DNA of 64,000 bases from positions 49,521,768-49,585,767 of the forward strand of contig CM043944.1 of assembly GCA_014529385.2 (NCBI GenBank). Direction: 5' to 3'. The DNA is from Adiantum capillus-veneris (lineage: Eukaryota > Streptophyta > Polypodiopsida > Polypodiales > Pteridaceae). The translations under genes and the position numbers were made by a program. Below the pieces are notes generated by a model. That model was not told the origin of the DNA and made no database searches. It saw nothing but the letters and a program-made list of their open reading frames with translations. Positions 23,978 through 36,104 of this stretch are shown here, piece after piece; within the stretch, counting starts at the first letter, position 1, and every line of letters starts with the position of its first letter.

Positions 23978-24204
23978 TGTTGGATTTAGGGTTGCAGAGA
24001 AACACACACAGCTTGGAGAAGACAAAGGAAGCTCAAGGCACACAATAGAGAGTGTGTTACTTAGTGTGCAATGGAAAGATAGATAGCCCTAGAGTGATGG
24101 GCATATATACAATGCACGGGGGAAAAAACCTCCTAAAGAGGGAAAAAATGCCCCGGCGGTCCTAGTGTGTTCACACACATCACTACCACATGTATATGGT
24201 AACA
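23978..24204 (-). repeat. 5' LTR of the Copia element
   Basis: 227 bp, partner of 19019-19245. It is followed by the target copy TTTAG. Confidence 0.98.
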
Positions 24205-24209
24205 TTTAG

Positions 24210-24583
24210 CATGTTGTATTATCTTTGGAGATATTTAATATCACAACCAAGGGTATTTTGGAAAATTTGAACGGCATTTTGGGAATTTATGACAAAATGT
24301 TGGGGGTGTTTTGAGAATTTTTGAAATTTGAGGGATATTTTGGGAATTTCCATAAATTAGAGGTGTATTTTGGTAATTTTTCCTAAAAAATTTTGGCTAG
24401 ACGATGACTCGATGAGTAGCATTAGATATTTTAGATATAAACTCTTAAGGGAATGGCACTGGTGTGGCTTTCCCTAAACTAGCTTAGCCACAAGGTGACA
24501 CTTGCTTGACATTGAGGAAGGATAGGGTGGGCGGAGTCATGTGTTGTGCATGTGATAAAATTAGAGCAGCATCATTGCCTCTA
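24210..24583. other. AT-rich spacer with diverged short repeats
   Basis: Repeating phrases such as GGAATTT and TTTTGGGAATTT occur at 24250-24400. Similar text occurs at 40400-40530, suggesting an old dispersed repeat. No gene seen. Confidence 0.5.
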
Positions 24584-24620
24584 CCCCCCCCCCCCCCCCC
24601 ACCCCACCCCAAACTCTGTC

Positions 24621-24672
<52 letters not shown>
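24584..24672. repeat. Poly-C tract and (GA)n microsatellite
   Basis: C run 24584-24600, then a C-rich 20 bp, then perfect GA 24624-24672. Confidence 0.95.
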
Positions 24673-24676
<4 letters not shown>

Positions 24677-24804
24677 CCAATTGGCTTGCACTAGGAGCTC
24701 CAACTCAACAGCTCATTTGATGTACGAGAGAGATGGAGGGTGGTGGGGGTGGCGGGGCCGAGCACTGACCATGCCAGGCCGAGCATGAGTAGAAGAAGTA
24801 GAAG

Positions 24805-24808
<4 letters not shown>

Positions 24809-24859
<51 letters not shown>
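24809..24859. repeat. (AG)n microsatellite, 51 bp
   Basis: Perfect AG array about 140 bp after the preceding one. Confidence 0.97.
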
Positions 24860-24863
<4 letters not shown>

Positions 24864-25300
24864 CATTATGTGGGCAATTTAAAACGAGGCACCTTGATGT
24901 AGTCTATTGAGATATTTTCAATGAGGGTGGATTCACATGAGAGAAGTTTCACTTTTTGTTTTTGCCGCCAGCTACTATGTTAGGACGGGATGGAGTCTTC
25001 AATAAAAAGCTGGGTCTCTTCAACATCCAATTGGGATAATGCCCTCTGTTTGACACTTCATCCTCGTCTTGTGATCTGGGTTTCAAACTTTGGTTCTCAC
25101 GAATTACGTTGATAAATTGCATGGAAAAGTTTTCTTTGGGGGGTGGGGGGCCTTGCCCAAAGTTTCGTGGGTCCGAAAATTCAAAAAATCATTTAGTTCA
25201 ATGAGCATGCGCCACAAGGGATGCATGTGCTTCTTTGCCCCGCTGAGTTGTCTAAACCCAGCCTGAGCATCAACCTATAGCATTCCGTGGCGAGCGAGGA
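24860..25300. other. Noncoding spacer
   Basis: No ORF or repeat that I recognise. Confidence 0.4.
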
Positions 25301-25903
25301 ATGATCATCAAGAGAAACCCTTGTAAGGATTGCTCATGTTGCATTTCTCAAGAAATATCAAATGGTAGTAAAAGACCTCGACTAGAGGACGAGTCTATAT
25401 CTTCACCTTCTCAGGCTCGAGAAGCCATATTACATAGAAGGGCGATAAGAGATCACCTTTGCTTCAATGGTTTTGAGCCCGACCATGTGTCTCGAGATTG
25501 TTCATTTGATGATCTAGACACTTATGAGCTTGTAAGACAAAATGATGCTGGAAATACAGATGCTAACAAGAACTTGCAAAATTCATAGTCTAGACCCAAT
25601 ACATCACAACAAAACTTGTATGAAGATCAGAGACCACCACAAGGGAATTTTAGACCAAAATATTCAATCTTTACAAGAAATGGACAACCCAACAGACCAC
25701 CTCGTTCAGGAGGAAATCAACAACCTCAAGGAGAAACCCAAGCCAATAGAACTCAAAATGGTCGAGGTGGAGGAAATCCATCAAATGTTTGTGTCCATGG
25801 AGCCACTGTAGATGAAGGAGAAAATAACTTGCTAATGCTCCAACATTATTTAATATTGTGGCAACCGAAATCTATCAAGGACAAGATCATAATTAAGAAA
25901 TAG
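25301..25903 (+). pseudogene. Gypsy-like gag remnant with broken zinc knuckle
   Basis: Frames 25301-25588 and 25616-25903 give one decayed protein. HLCFNGFEPDHVSRDC has the spacing of a CCHC knuckle, but the second Cys position is Gly. A Q/N/R/P/G-rich linker follows (RPPQGNFRPKYS, RPPRSGGNQQPQG). A stop at about 25587 splits it. A polypurine tract and LTR follow about 90 bp later. No protease, RT or integrase is seen between, so the pol region is deleted. Family assignment rests on the knuckle and on the context. Confidence 0.6.
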
Positions 25904-25990
25904 AATAGTCAATTTAGCTTGTATCTATAGAAGGTTTTAGGCTTACTTCTTTATTATTCATGTTGAGGTGAAGACACCTTGAATTTTTTG

Positions 25991-26002
25991 AGTGTGGGAG
26001 AA
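25991..26002 (+). other. Polypurine tract before LTR Y
   Basis: AGTGTGGGAGAA immediately precedes TATAAAATC, matching the usual Gypsy arrangement of GTGTGGGAGAAT then TGTAA. Confidence 0.7.
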
Positions 26003-26720
26003 TATAAAATCTTCAATTTTTGGGTCTCTTTTAAAAAGAAGAAAAATAGTTTTCAATATTCATTTCATCAAATTTCGGTTTAGAATGCTTGCTTGGCAGT
26101 GTTGTAAGGTTTTAAAGTCAAAAGCAATGTTGTTTTCATGTTCCAGTAGGTTAGACAGACATTTAGTTCAGTTTTGAAAAAATTCATTTTTTTCGCTTTT
26201 TCATGCTTTTTGGTGCTTTTTTGCAAAAAGCAGATCCGGATCCTTAATCCACAAGTCCTGGGAAAGGTATCATTCAATTTTGTAAATATCTCCTTTTCGA
26301 ACGCTTTTCATGCTATTTTTAACTTTTTGTTATATTTAGTGCTTTTTAGTGGACGAAGGAAACCCGTAAATTTTTATTTATTTATTTTTTGCTTTTTACG
26401 CTATTTTTAGCTTTTCGTGCTATCCAAATTTTTGAAAAGCAAGGTGTTTTTTAAGATGATCTAAACATAAAAATAATAATTTCAGTCTTTGTCGTATCTA
26501 AAAATGATCACCCGAAGAAAAAAAGGGATTAAAAGAGATTTTTATGAGAATTATTTTTATAAAAAGCGGTACCATAAATACGTTCGGGTAGTATAGGAAA
26601 GTCATAATTATGTCGGAACATCCCTATGGTGCATAGTTTAGTCGCGGTTTCATTAGTTGCTCGGATACTATCCAATTAGTAAGTTTTACTGTAAAAATTG
26701 AAAGGAAATTGGGTCTCTCA
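26003..26720 (+). repeat. LTR family Y, copy 1 (3' LTR)
   Basis: Begins TATAAAATCTTCAATTTTTGG, where TG has become TA. The reverse complement of 38280-38476 shares its start and its GTCATAATTATGTC block, so both are one family. The right end is not sharp; homology is seen to about 26715. The middle holds many GCTTTTT repeats. Confidence 0.65.
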
Positions 26721-26852
26721 TTCACGGGAAGAAGAAGAAGAAGAATACTCTCTCTCTCTCTATATATACATATATATTTTCTTACTATCTCCTCTCTCTT
26801 TTCACAGTATACATGTTCTTTGATGACTTCCATGGTGAAAACAAGTACGTAG

Positions 26853-27700
26853 TGATAGCCGTTTTTCGGCCCTCCGTAATTGCCATAGTGAGCTACCTCA
26901 CCCTACCAAAATCACTTAAACACTGTGGCTATTCCTACCATTTCATTGTACATAGGCGTGTGTAAGTTACGGGACTTTCCCCATATCTTTTTAAAACCCT
27001 CAGCTAACTGGTCACTGGGCTAGTTGAGTCAAATAAATAAATAAAAACAAAACCAAAAATATATTATGACCCATTTATGTGTAAATATCTCATTGTATAT
27101 AGGGCCTAAATATAAGGATTTTTTATTATGATTATTTTGGTATTTATTTAAATATTCTATTTAGGTGTGTGTTATTTGCTTATGTATGCTATGTACACTG
27201 ACTCACCATTACCACAATTTTCTTACCATTTTGCATACTCTTTATTCCATATAAAAATATCTTCATGCAAACTTCCGTTATTTTTTTTTGTGAATCCACT
27301 CCAAGGAAAAACCTCAAAAAAATACCTTCCACCATCAGTCATCGCATTTCACTAAATTCCTATTTCCTACATGTATTCTCTTTTACCTCTTGAAAATAAA
27401 TATACATCAATAAAAAAATGAGGATCCACCTCATTTGATCCCCTATATTTTCATATATTTATTTTATATATATAACTCACACTATTCTCGATTCCATAAA
27501 TTGTTTATATATACTAGTCTGTTTTTTTCCAGCATAATCCAAAACCATGCATATATTCAAACCCCTAAGAATCAATTAGGTCATGCTCTAATGCAAGGAG
27601 GGGCTCACCTTTGAAGCCATATGCTAATTCAACAAAAAGGGGGCCATTGAAGACTTTTTTGTGAAGAAAAATAGGCATTTTGGTGGGATTTTTTATATCC
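26853..27700 (+). repeat. LTR family Z, copy 1
   Basis: Starts TGATAGCCGTTTTTCGG and runs parallel to 59947 onward. Shared blocks are ATTGTACATAGGCGTGTGT, CCTCAGCTAACTGGTCACTGG and AGGAGGGGCTCAC. Homology fades after about 27700. This copy lacks the later TATA and U5 part seen in copy 2. Confidence 0.8.
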
Positions 27701-28332
27701 ATCTCCACTCCGAATTTGAAGTGGTGGTTAGAAGACAAAATGTGGACCAAGAGCTGAATAATCACCTCAAAATTTTTGATAATGTTTGGAGCTACCACCG
27801 GTGAGGTATGATTTTCTGATTGGACCCCAATCTGCTGCCCACTTTTCTCACAAGTAGCCCATAGTCTTCTCTCACCTCTTTCCACACTTTCACACACACA
27901 CACACACACTCATTCCTCTCAATCCCTCACTCAAATATGCACCTTCCATGGTTTCTCTCACCTTCTTCACCATTAACCTCCCCTCGTACTTCCATAGCTC
28001 TCATATGAGCTCTACATGTACATACACCATCCCTATGCCTCTCTCTATCACTCCCAAAGTACAATTCCATCTTACCCCTTCTCTATATACATGAAATTCA
28101 GCATGTAAACTATGGTTAACCTCTGAAAATTGAGAGATCTCATCAACCGAATTGCCATTTTCATCGTGATAATCAACCTTGGTGACGGTGGCATAAAGAA
28201 GAGAAGAAGAAGAGGATCGATAGTCATTTTGAGAACTTACACAAGTAAGCCCAAAACTTCTTCAAGCTTCACCAGCACAAGTATTTTCTCACTTCATTCA
28301 ACCATCTTTCTTCAACCATCCACCTCATTCTA
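27701..28332. other. Noncoding spacer between LTR Z and LTR X copy B
   Basis: No gene seen. It includes a short AC array near 27893-27908 and a GAAGAAGAAGAG stretch near 28200. Confidence 0.5.
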
Positions 28333-30817
28333 CCCATGAACGAGCCAGAACACCTTGAGCCTACCTGAGCCAGACTTAGGTGAGGCCACTTCGCCTCCCT
28401 CCATGAACTCAAGCTCTAAAAGGATCCCAAATACAAGTAGGTGGTAGGGTATCAACACCAACCATATCAGTTTAGGTGCCACGCCTCTTCAATGCCCAGC
28501 ACCGGGTCAAGCCAAGGCAAAATCTCCGACGCGTTAGCCGTGTAGGTCATTCAACTCCCGATGCACTAACCTTGTAGATGAGCCTAACAAAAATAAGAAG
28601 ACATAGGCAACACCCCCGATCTAGCAAGCCCCAGGTCAACGACCCTTTAGTCTAAGGCTAAGTGATGTAGGTGATCCTAGTCTTGTAGCGATGCTACCAT
28701 GAGAAACATAACACATGAGTCCAATCACAATAGCACTTCCCAGATGCACAAACAATCCTTTTCCAAACAGTTAGACTGTATAGGGTCTCTACCCTTACAC
28801 GTCTACCATAAACCATCTTGATCACTTCATGATCCAATCCCAAAACCATAAACCATAATCCAATCACATCACACGAGTGAGCACTCCACCCTACTTGGGT
28901 GAGGCAGGACCAATCTTGCATAACCACTTTAGAACATAACACGGCTGCAAAAATTTCGGCAGTATTTCGGCAGCATAACCCAATCCAAAAAAAAAACCAT
29001 AAGCCACACCGGCTTCCACCATAAAATATCAACCATAATCCATGAGGGAATCTCCATCCTTAGCCATAAATCATAATCACACTGGACCAACTCCTACACT
29101 TGGAATTTGACCCATCTCCTGCAATCAATCGAAGTCTACACACATGTGACCCTTAAGATGTGATTCTTTCATGCATAAAAAAGGTCCGACCAGCGACTAA
29201 TCATGATATAAAAATCCAATTTTTGACAACATCCAACCATGCAAAGTTGATGCATCACATCTGCATTTCACCACTCTAGCACATAGAGCTACTTATGACC
29301 TAGAAAGGTAGAAAGCAGTCATAACCATGCATATGAGGCATCCACATCAATCCATGAGTTCCCATACATCATACGATAACATTCCAACACCATAACCATG
29401 ATGTAAAACAACTCCGATCTTTAGGTCAACCATAAACCATAACTTCACACATATGCAAAAACAACTTTTTGACATTTTCGGGAGCATGCAAAACATGCAA
29501 AAAAAAGTGTTTGACCTCAAACCAATGCATCAAGTTTAGCTCTATAACATAGACTATCACTCCATCACGTCACTTTGACCATGCGGTACTCACACAACAA
29601 ACGGTAACCCCAAAAGAAAATCACTTTATTCATATCTGCCTATGCGGTTCAGGATGTTTAACCATATACTCCCACACAATTTTATGGCCATATAATAATT
29701 GAAATCAACTCACCAAAACAAACCATAAAACATATCAAAACGGCTCAATTAATTCACGACGTCATATGGTGTCCCCCTTGATAGCACTCCTACGCGTGTA
29801 GGTAAAACTGGCAATAGAGTGATTAATAACTCGCATTCCCAAAGTGATAACGGAGATCTAAATTCATTTATCATTAAGTTTCATCAAGATTTTCAATTGG
29901 TTAAGTGGGTTTGTCCATCTGGTGAATCTATATAGTGGTTCTCCAAGGAGCCTGGAGTCAAAATATTTGGTTTGTGTAGTGGGCAGCAAACTGTTTTTTG
30001 ACCAATCTCTTAGCTCGTGCGTGTTTTTCACATGACACCAAAGAGAGAAAATGTTCTAAATGATGTGTTTTACCACTAGTATGAAGGGTTCAGGCTGATT
30101 CATAACAGTTCGTAATTTATGACCAAAACAGTGTTCCCACCATCTCTATGACGTGAAACAAAAAGCGCTTTTTATGCACGTGTGTGACCATAAACGCATC
30201 ATGTGCATAAATCAACCTGTAAAACATGATGAAACAATCATGAGGCAACCTCGTATGTACTTGATTAATCCATACATGCATTCGTATACGGAAGAAACAA
30301 TCACCGAGAGGGTGACTACGCAAAAAAACGACATAGAGAGAGAGATGATGACTATGGAGTTTATGGTTTCTCACCGTGCTTTAGAATCGATTAGCGGTTG
30401 TCAAAAAGCTTCTTGCTTTGCCACAAGAAAGCAGTGATGAGAGCTACATAGAGATATCCGCCACAAAAAACTTCCGAAGAGCGCGAACACCGCGAAACGA
30501 AAGAGAAGATAATAAGCAAGTAGAGAGAGAGTATCTTTCTTCTTCTTCTTATTCTTCACGAGAGAGAAGAGCTTATGGAGATGGTGATGAAGAGATTGCA
30601 CCATTCTGTATAATAGATAAGTAATTCTGACGTCAAGGCAAGAGAGCTTCCGCGTCTGCAAGTGTACCTATGTATTCAAGTGACGGAAGAGAGGTCTTTA
30701 TATAGGCTCTCCTAGCCAAATGCACTAGCTAAGAATAGAGTGAGCAAGGAGAGATAAGTTTGCGCACGTTTGCAGCTTACAGTATTTTAAAAAAAAATGA
30801 TTTTTTTTTGTGGACAC
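28333..30817 (-). repeat. LTR family X, copy B
   Basis: Minus-strand copy starting TGTCCAC at 30817 and truncated at the other end at about 28333 (CGAGCCAGAAC). It matches copy C over nearly its whole length. After the TATA box at about 30700 it carries a transcribed-looking leader; the small frames there recur in copy C and are not convincing genes. Confidence 0.8.
30697..30704 (-). promoter_or_regulatory. TATA box of LTR X copy B
   Basis: The minus strand reads TATATAAA followed by GACCTC. The same box occurs in copy C at 38006-38013, about 110 bp after the LTR start in both. Confidence 0.65.
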
Positions 30818-31979
30818 GGTGTCGTGTCGTGGCACGTGCATCATGTGAAACTAAATTATCTACATCACTCTCAATGCTTTTGCTATGTGGGACCAAATGC
30901 TATTATGTACATAGTGTTATATATACAAAAATAGATGCCATGGTTGCAGCTCTATATATACCTTGCGGGGACAGCGAGGCCCTCGCCGTGGCACTATGAC
31001 ATGCTTTTTCACATAAATATATGCCTATTTTGCTTTAGAAATGTACAAAGGTCAAGTGTATCGAAGTGGCATGCTCGTTTTGCCTAGAAAGTTCAATGCG
31101 GGCGATCTCGACCAAAAATAGCAGGTTGCATGCGCGGGCAGAAGAGATGTATCCAGAGTGCTTGGCAAGTGGTAAAATGAGGTTCAAGATGAAATTTAAG
31201 TCCAATGGGATTTTTCCACAATTTTAGGGATTTTTCCCAGGTTGTTTGGGCTTTTTACGGGCAAAAAAGGGCATTTTTGGGCTAAAAATGACCAAAAATG
31301 GTCATAAAATGATAAAAAAAAGACCCAAAATTGAAAAAAAAATGGCTCAAAATTCCACATCACTCACGGTGCCGTGACTATGAGAAGCAAGGGAAGACGA
31401 AGAATATCAGCACTACAAGCTCCTCTGTGAAGGGTTACAAAGCCTGCACCTAAATACCAGCACTACAAGCTCCTCTGTGAAGGGTTACAAAGCTAGTGCA
31501 GTCCCGTGCTGTTCCAACCCTGTATTTGAGGCTGTGAGGCCACCAATTAGGGTTTCCCCTCTTCAAATAACCACTTGGGAATGAATAATGAAGTTCTGAA
31601 GCTTCCATGAAATGGCTACGACGGAGAATTGAAGCGTTTGTGTAGGGTTTTTATCAGGGCGAAAGAGCACTATAACTGTGTAATTGGTAGTGAGGCTACA
31701 CCAAATCATCACACACACAAGAGTTTTGAGTTGATCTTGGTTCTTTTTCAAAGAGAAGCTTTCATGGCTGGAGTTTTGTTCTTTTTTAGTGTGTTCTTGG
31801 CTTCAAATCATCTACGCCTTGCTTGATTTTGCTGCGAACTCTCACAATCAGAGGCCCGGCGCTTTCCTAGCCGCGCTCCGCACTTCTTGACATAAGTTTG
31901 GTGAACCCGACATGAAGTAGGCTAGGGTGAGGGTTCAAAATATTCATTGAAGGTCTCAAAACAAAGTTTTAAAGCTATG
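30818..31979. other. Leader region before Gypsy G3 gag
   Basis: AT-rich, with self-similar GGGCTAAAAATGACCAAAAAT text near 31250-31350. It probably includes the 5' end of G3, but I could not place an LTR or primer site with confidence. Confidence 0.4.
31408..31507. repeat. 50-bp tandem duplication
   Basis: CAGCACTACAAGCTCCTCTG starts at 31408 and again at 31458. Both copies run on through TGAAGGGTTACAAAGC. Confidence 0.9.
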
Positions 31980-33640
31980 GAGCAACAAGAGCAATGGGGG
32001 GTTCGGTTTGATCCTGTCACAATGCAGATGTTTCAAGCTTTTGCGGTGTTTATGTAGCAGCAGCAAGCTGCGGAAAGGAGGGAGCTTTCCTCAACTAAAG
32101 TGCTTCAATCAGTGGTGAAGAAAATGGACCAATTTAAAGTTAAAGATGTAACAAAGTATCTTTGTGGATATGTAAAGGAGATGGAGCTTCATCGAGTGCC
32201 CGAAGCAGAGATGGTGCAAAGTTTTCAACTAGCTGTGGTTCGTGAGATCAGAGAGCATGTAAGGGGAATTAGAAATGAGCATAGGGAAACTTGGGAAGCA
32301 TTCAAGTTAGCCTTGAAAGAAGAGTATTTCATGGAAGACTCCGAAAGGGTGACAAAGAGGACTTTCCTAGAGTGGGTAGTCCGGCCAAAAGAGGGACTTT
32401 TGCCTACCGAACTGCTAAGGGAATTTGAACGCCACTATGATCAACTTTCAAGGATTGAGAAGGCTACCCTAAACTCAGAGAAGACAGAGCTCTTCTTGCA
32501 AGCTACAGGCAAAGAGATTCAAGAGAAGTTAGAGTTACTGCTTGAGGATAAGGATGCGGAATAGGGCTTAAAGACTGATTGGAATGAGGTCGAAGATGCA
32601 ATTTCACTGCTAGCCAAGCGACAACGTCGAAGAGACAAGATGATCGTCAACCCTACGCAAGCCTCAAGTGTTCCCGAGAGTCCCATGAAGCCTATGATTG
32701 TGGTTCCAAAGAGTGACAAATCCATCCTCGATGATATTGTTAAGGGAATGCAAGAATTGAAGTTAAAGCTTACAAGGCTAGAAGAGAAGGGGCAACCATC
32801 AGGCCAATCTACAGTGCAACGACCTCAAAGCAGAGAAGGTTTTGTAAACAGATGCATATGGTGTGATAGTACTGACCATGGAAGGAGGGATTATGAAAGT
32901 TTTAAAGATGCATTGACAAAGGAGCTTGTTTTCTTTAAAGATGGAAAAATTCACTTAAGTGAAACAGGTAAGCTCTTGGGTACAAACTTTGGCAAAGGTG
33001 GAATGAAGAAGCTAGTGGAGGACATGGCTACTAGCCATGCCATCTCAATGGTTGAGGCAGCCGCCTATGGGCTGAAGGTGGAGCCTATAAAGCAAAAAGG
33101 AGTCAAGGTTGGAGAAGAAGCATCTAATGGGATTGGAGAACTATGGCCATGGGCAATAGAGTCTGCTGTGAAAGGTAAAATGACTTAAGAGGTTTTACAT
33201 GAAGCTGGAGACTGCATTCGTCTAGAAACAGGTTGGAATGACCTTGTAGACTCTTTGTCAGTGCATGCATACATTGCCAAATGTCAAGCCAATGAGGCTG
33301 TTGTCGAAGAGAAATGTAGGCGTGAGAATGGGGATGAAGGGCTTCAAGACGGGCGACGAGGAGTGGGGGCAAAAATGACACAGTGCCTCCTAGATCACCT
33401 TCACCGCAACAGATGCATGTCCCCGAAGTGCCTATGCAAGAAGCCTCTAAACAAAAGAAGAAGGATGCAACGAAAGCCAAAGCAAAGGGTCCGGCCTACA
33501 AGCTCCAATCTGACATAGAGGCGGCAACAGACCTCAAAAAGGTTTTGGAAGAGAGGATTTTGAACAGTAAGGTGGAATTTAGGTTGGGTGAGGTCCTTGG
33601 AATAGCAAAGAGGGAGTTCCATGAAGAGATAATTGATTAA
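31980..33640 (+). pseudogene. Gypsy G3 gag
   Basis: Starts near 31977 with an ATG before EQQEQWGVRFDPVTMQMF. A TAG follows after VFM, in a glutamine run where CAG-to-TAG is likely. The capsid-like part is at 32100-32564 (VKDVTKYLCGYVKEMELHRV, ETWEAFKLALKEEYF). Another TAG precedes GLKTDWNEVEDAISLL. The zinc knuckle is CIWCDSTDHGRRDY, where the last ligand Cys is Tyr. A frameshift near 33380 leads into GPAYKLQSDIEAATDLKKVL, the linker to protease. Not functional: stops, a frameshift and a damaged knuckle. Confidence 0.88.
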
Positions 33641-34362
33641 TTAAGAGGAAGCGACAGTCTCTTACTGAATCTATCCATGTACAAGGTGAAGAAGAGACTT
33701 TAAATACACAAGGAAGACAGGTCTATGGCAAGCAAGGTGATGAAACTATTGTTGGATGCTACAAGTCTAGGGGAGGAGTAAAATAGGTTCACTTCTTGGA
33801 TGATGAAGATGAAGTCGAGACTACTCACAAGAGTTACTACTTGAAGAGTCACTAGGCAAGAGCAACTACTGAGACCCTAGTGAAAGTGGGAGACTTAGAA
33901 GAGCCATACATTGCGCTAATAGATCATGGGTCATAAATCAACCTTATGTCAAAGAGTTTATATCAAAAGGGAAAATGGCCAATTGATATAAATCATGGAT
34001 GGATGATCCGTGCAGCAAACAACTCATCAAGAGAGTTGTACGGAGCTTGTCCAAATGTAAAGGTGACTATAGGGGATGGCAAAGATTACCAGAATTTCTT
34101 TGTACAGGAGATGTCTACATACTTTCTTATCCTTGGGCAGCCATACATCACTGCTACTCGCATGGAAACCAAAGTAATGGACAATGGGTCAGCTTATGCT
34201 AGGATAAGGACCAGGGATGGAAAGCGTGAAGTACAATTTCTTACTGTTTGTGTGGACCATGAAAGAAACCATGAAAGTCTTAGAGAGCAACCCTTGCCAA
34301 AGACAAACAAAGAATTCAAGGACTACAGGGATATGAAGGGTTTTGGCCATGTACCATTGTAG
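33641..34362 (+). pseudogene. Gypsy G3 aspartic protease
   Basis: The catalytic motif lies just before the 33946 frame and reads ALIDHGS then a TAA then INLMSK, so this lineage has DHG where DSG or DTG is usual. It continues KGKWPIDINHGWMIRAANN, YGACPNVKVTIGDG and FLILGQPYITATRMETK; the last holds the ILG flap-side motif typical of retropepsins. The enzyme would cut the polyprotein. The stop in the active-site region and flanking frameshifts make it inactive. Confidence 0.88.
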
Positions 34363-34669
34363 AGCAGGATTGCAGTGGTACAAGAAGAGAAAAGTTCTCG
34401 CATGATGTATATGCAAAGGAAATGTTTTCTACAGGTTTTGTAGGATTAACAGACTATGGATCTATTGCTTTTACAAAGTGTGAGGACTTAAATCGGGGTT
34501 AACGACAACATGTAAATAGTGTACAAAGAGGTTTGAAGATGAATGGTTTTCTAGAAAATGATGAATGCATTACAGGAGTGCTTGATGAGTGTTCGTTTGT
34601 GGATACTATGCAAGACTTAGAGTCTTTAGTGGATTGCAATTTGCATATGGGAAGTGAGGTTGTGAAAGT

Positions 34670-35133
34670 TTGCTCAATATAAATGTATACATTGAGGATT
34701 TCAAAATTGCTAAAGGTGTTGATGTACAAGTGGAGACCAAGTACAAGTCTGTGGCAAAGAAAGTGAAACATGTGGCATTACCTCTACCAAAATATTGCAA
34801 AAAGAAGATGGAACAAGCTGCTTTGCAACCTAGCCTTCGTGACCCAAGCAAGATTGGACACAAGTTCACACAAGAATCTTTGAAGGAGTTAAAGGTTGAT
34901 TGCGAGAACAGTTCGAAAAAAGCTGAAACGATATGCTTTGAAGACATGCTTCCTAAACACGGAAAAGCTTTTGCATTTGAGCCTCATGAGATAGGGTGTG
35001 TTGATCCATCCATTGTTGCTCCTATGGTGATCTTCACTATCCCTCATGTACCTTGGAACTTGAGGCCTATTCTAGTTCCAAAGGCTCATTTGCCAAAACT
35101 CATTGAGCTCCTTAATGAAAAGATCAACATGAG
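34670..35133 (+). pseudogene. Gypsy G3 pol N-terminus, truncated before the RT core
   Basis: Reads HGKAFAFEPHEIGCVDPSIV then FTIPHVPWNLRPILVPKAHL and LIELLNEKI, the lead-in to Gypsy reverse transcriptase. The frame then passes directly into LTR X copy C at the shared CATGAGC (35128-35134). No RT catalytic motif, RNase H or integrase of this element is found to the right of copy C, so the rest was deleted rather than split by a simple insertion. Confidence 0.85.
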
Positions 35134-35255
35134 CTGGACTGCATCCAGAGGTACCTAGCGACTAGTGCTACCCCTGAATGGGTGTTATGAATGAAAGCGT
35201 ACTCAAGAAAAATATAACATTGTGGAGGGTGAATATATGTCTACACCGCGTTGCG

Positions 35256-35258
<3 letters not shown>

Positions 35259-35328
<70 letters not shown>
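35259..35328. repeat. (AG)n microsatellite, 70 bp, inside LTR X copy C
   Basis: Perfect array. The matching place in copy A (near 16060) has no such array. Confidence 0.95.
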
Positions 35329-35331
<3 letters not shown>

Positions 35332-36104
35332 ATAGTGGAGGGTGAAATAGAGTGCATAGAGACATGAGAAGATGACAACAGAGAATCTTTAAATGCCCAT
35401 CTAAATGGAACAGGCAACCATGTATTAATGCAATGACAAAATCTGGGTATACCATAACATCAAAAAGTTTATGACAAAACAACTAGCAGAGCACCGAACC
35501 CTGTGTAGGGATCGACCGGTCCACCCATCCACTTTTGCTCTACTACGGAGAGAGAATTTCACTTCGCCGGGAGCGAGCCAAAACACCTCCAGTCTACCTG
35601 AGCCAGACATAGGTGAGGCCGCTTTGCCTCCCTCCATGAACTCGAGCTCTGCAAGGATCCCAAATACCAGTAGGTGGTAGGGTATCAACACCAACCATAC
35701 CAATTTAGGTTCCATGCCTCTTCAATGCCCACCACCGGGTGTTTAGGTCAAGCCAACGCAAAATCCTCGACGCGTTAGCCGTGTAGGTCATTCAACCCCC
35801 GATGCACTAACCATGTAGACGAGCCTAACAAAAAGAAGAAGACATAGGCAACACCCCCGATCCAGCAAAGCCCCAGGTCAACAACCCTTTAGTCTAAGTC
35901 TAAGCAATGTAGGTGATCGTAGTCTTGTAGCGACGTTGCCATGAGAAACATAACACATGAGTCCAATCACAATAGCACTTTCCAGATGCACAAACAATCC
36001 TTTTCCAAATAGTTATATTGTACAGGGTTTCTACCCTTACACGTCTACCATAAACCATCTTGATACTTCATGATCCAATCCCTAAACCATAGACCATAAT
36101 CCAC

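Larger units (their letters stand above)
19019..24204 (-). mobile_element. Complete Ty1/Copia retrotransposon, minus strand (5186 bp)
   Basis: Two 227-bp LTRs (19019-19245 and 23978-24204) run TGTTGG to GTAACA. They are flanked by a perfect 5-bp target duplication TTTAG (19014-19018 and 24205-24209). By eye the LTRs differ at six positions. A primer-binding site lies beside the right LTR and a polypurine tract beside the left. The internal order gag, protease, integrase, RT, RNase H is that of Copia. Two frameshifts and about six stops break the single polyprotein frame, so the copy cannot be autonomous, though its termini could act in trans. Confidence 0.98.

Noticed and set aside
24546-24788. 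ORF with Pro run and Arg-Glu run
   Set aside because: Built from a poly-C tract and a GA array; not a credible protein.
30401-30661. 86-codon ORF conserved with 37719-37913
   Set aside because: It lies in the leader part of LTR X copies B and C. Conservation extends equally outside the frame.
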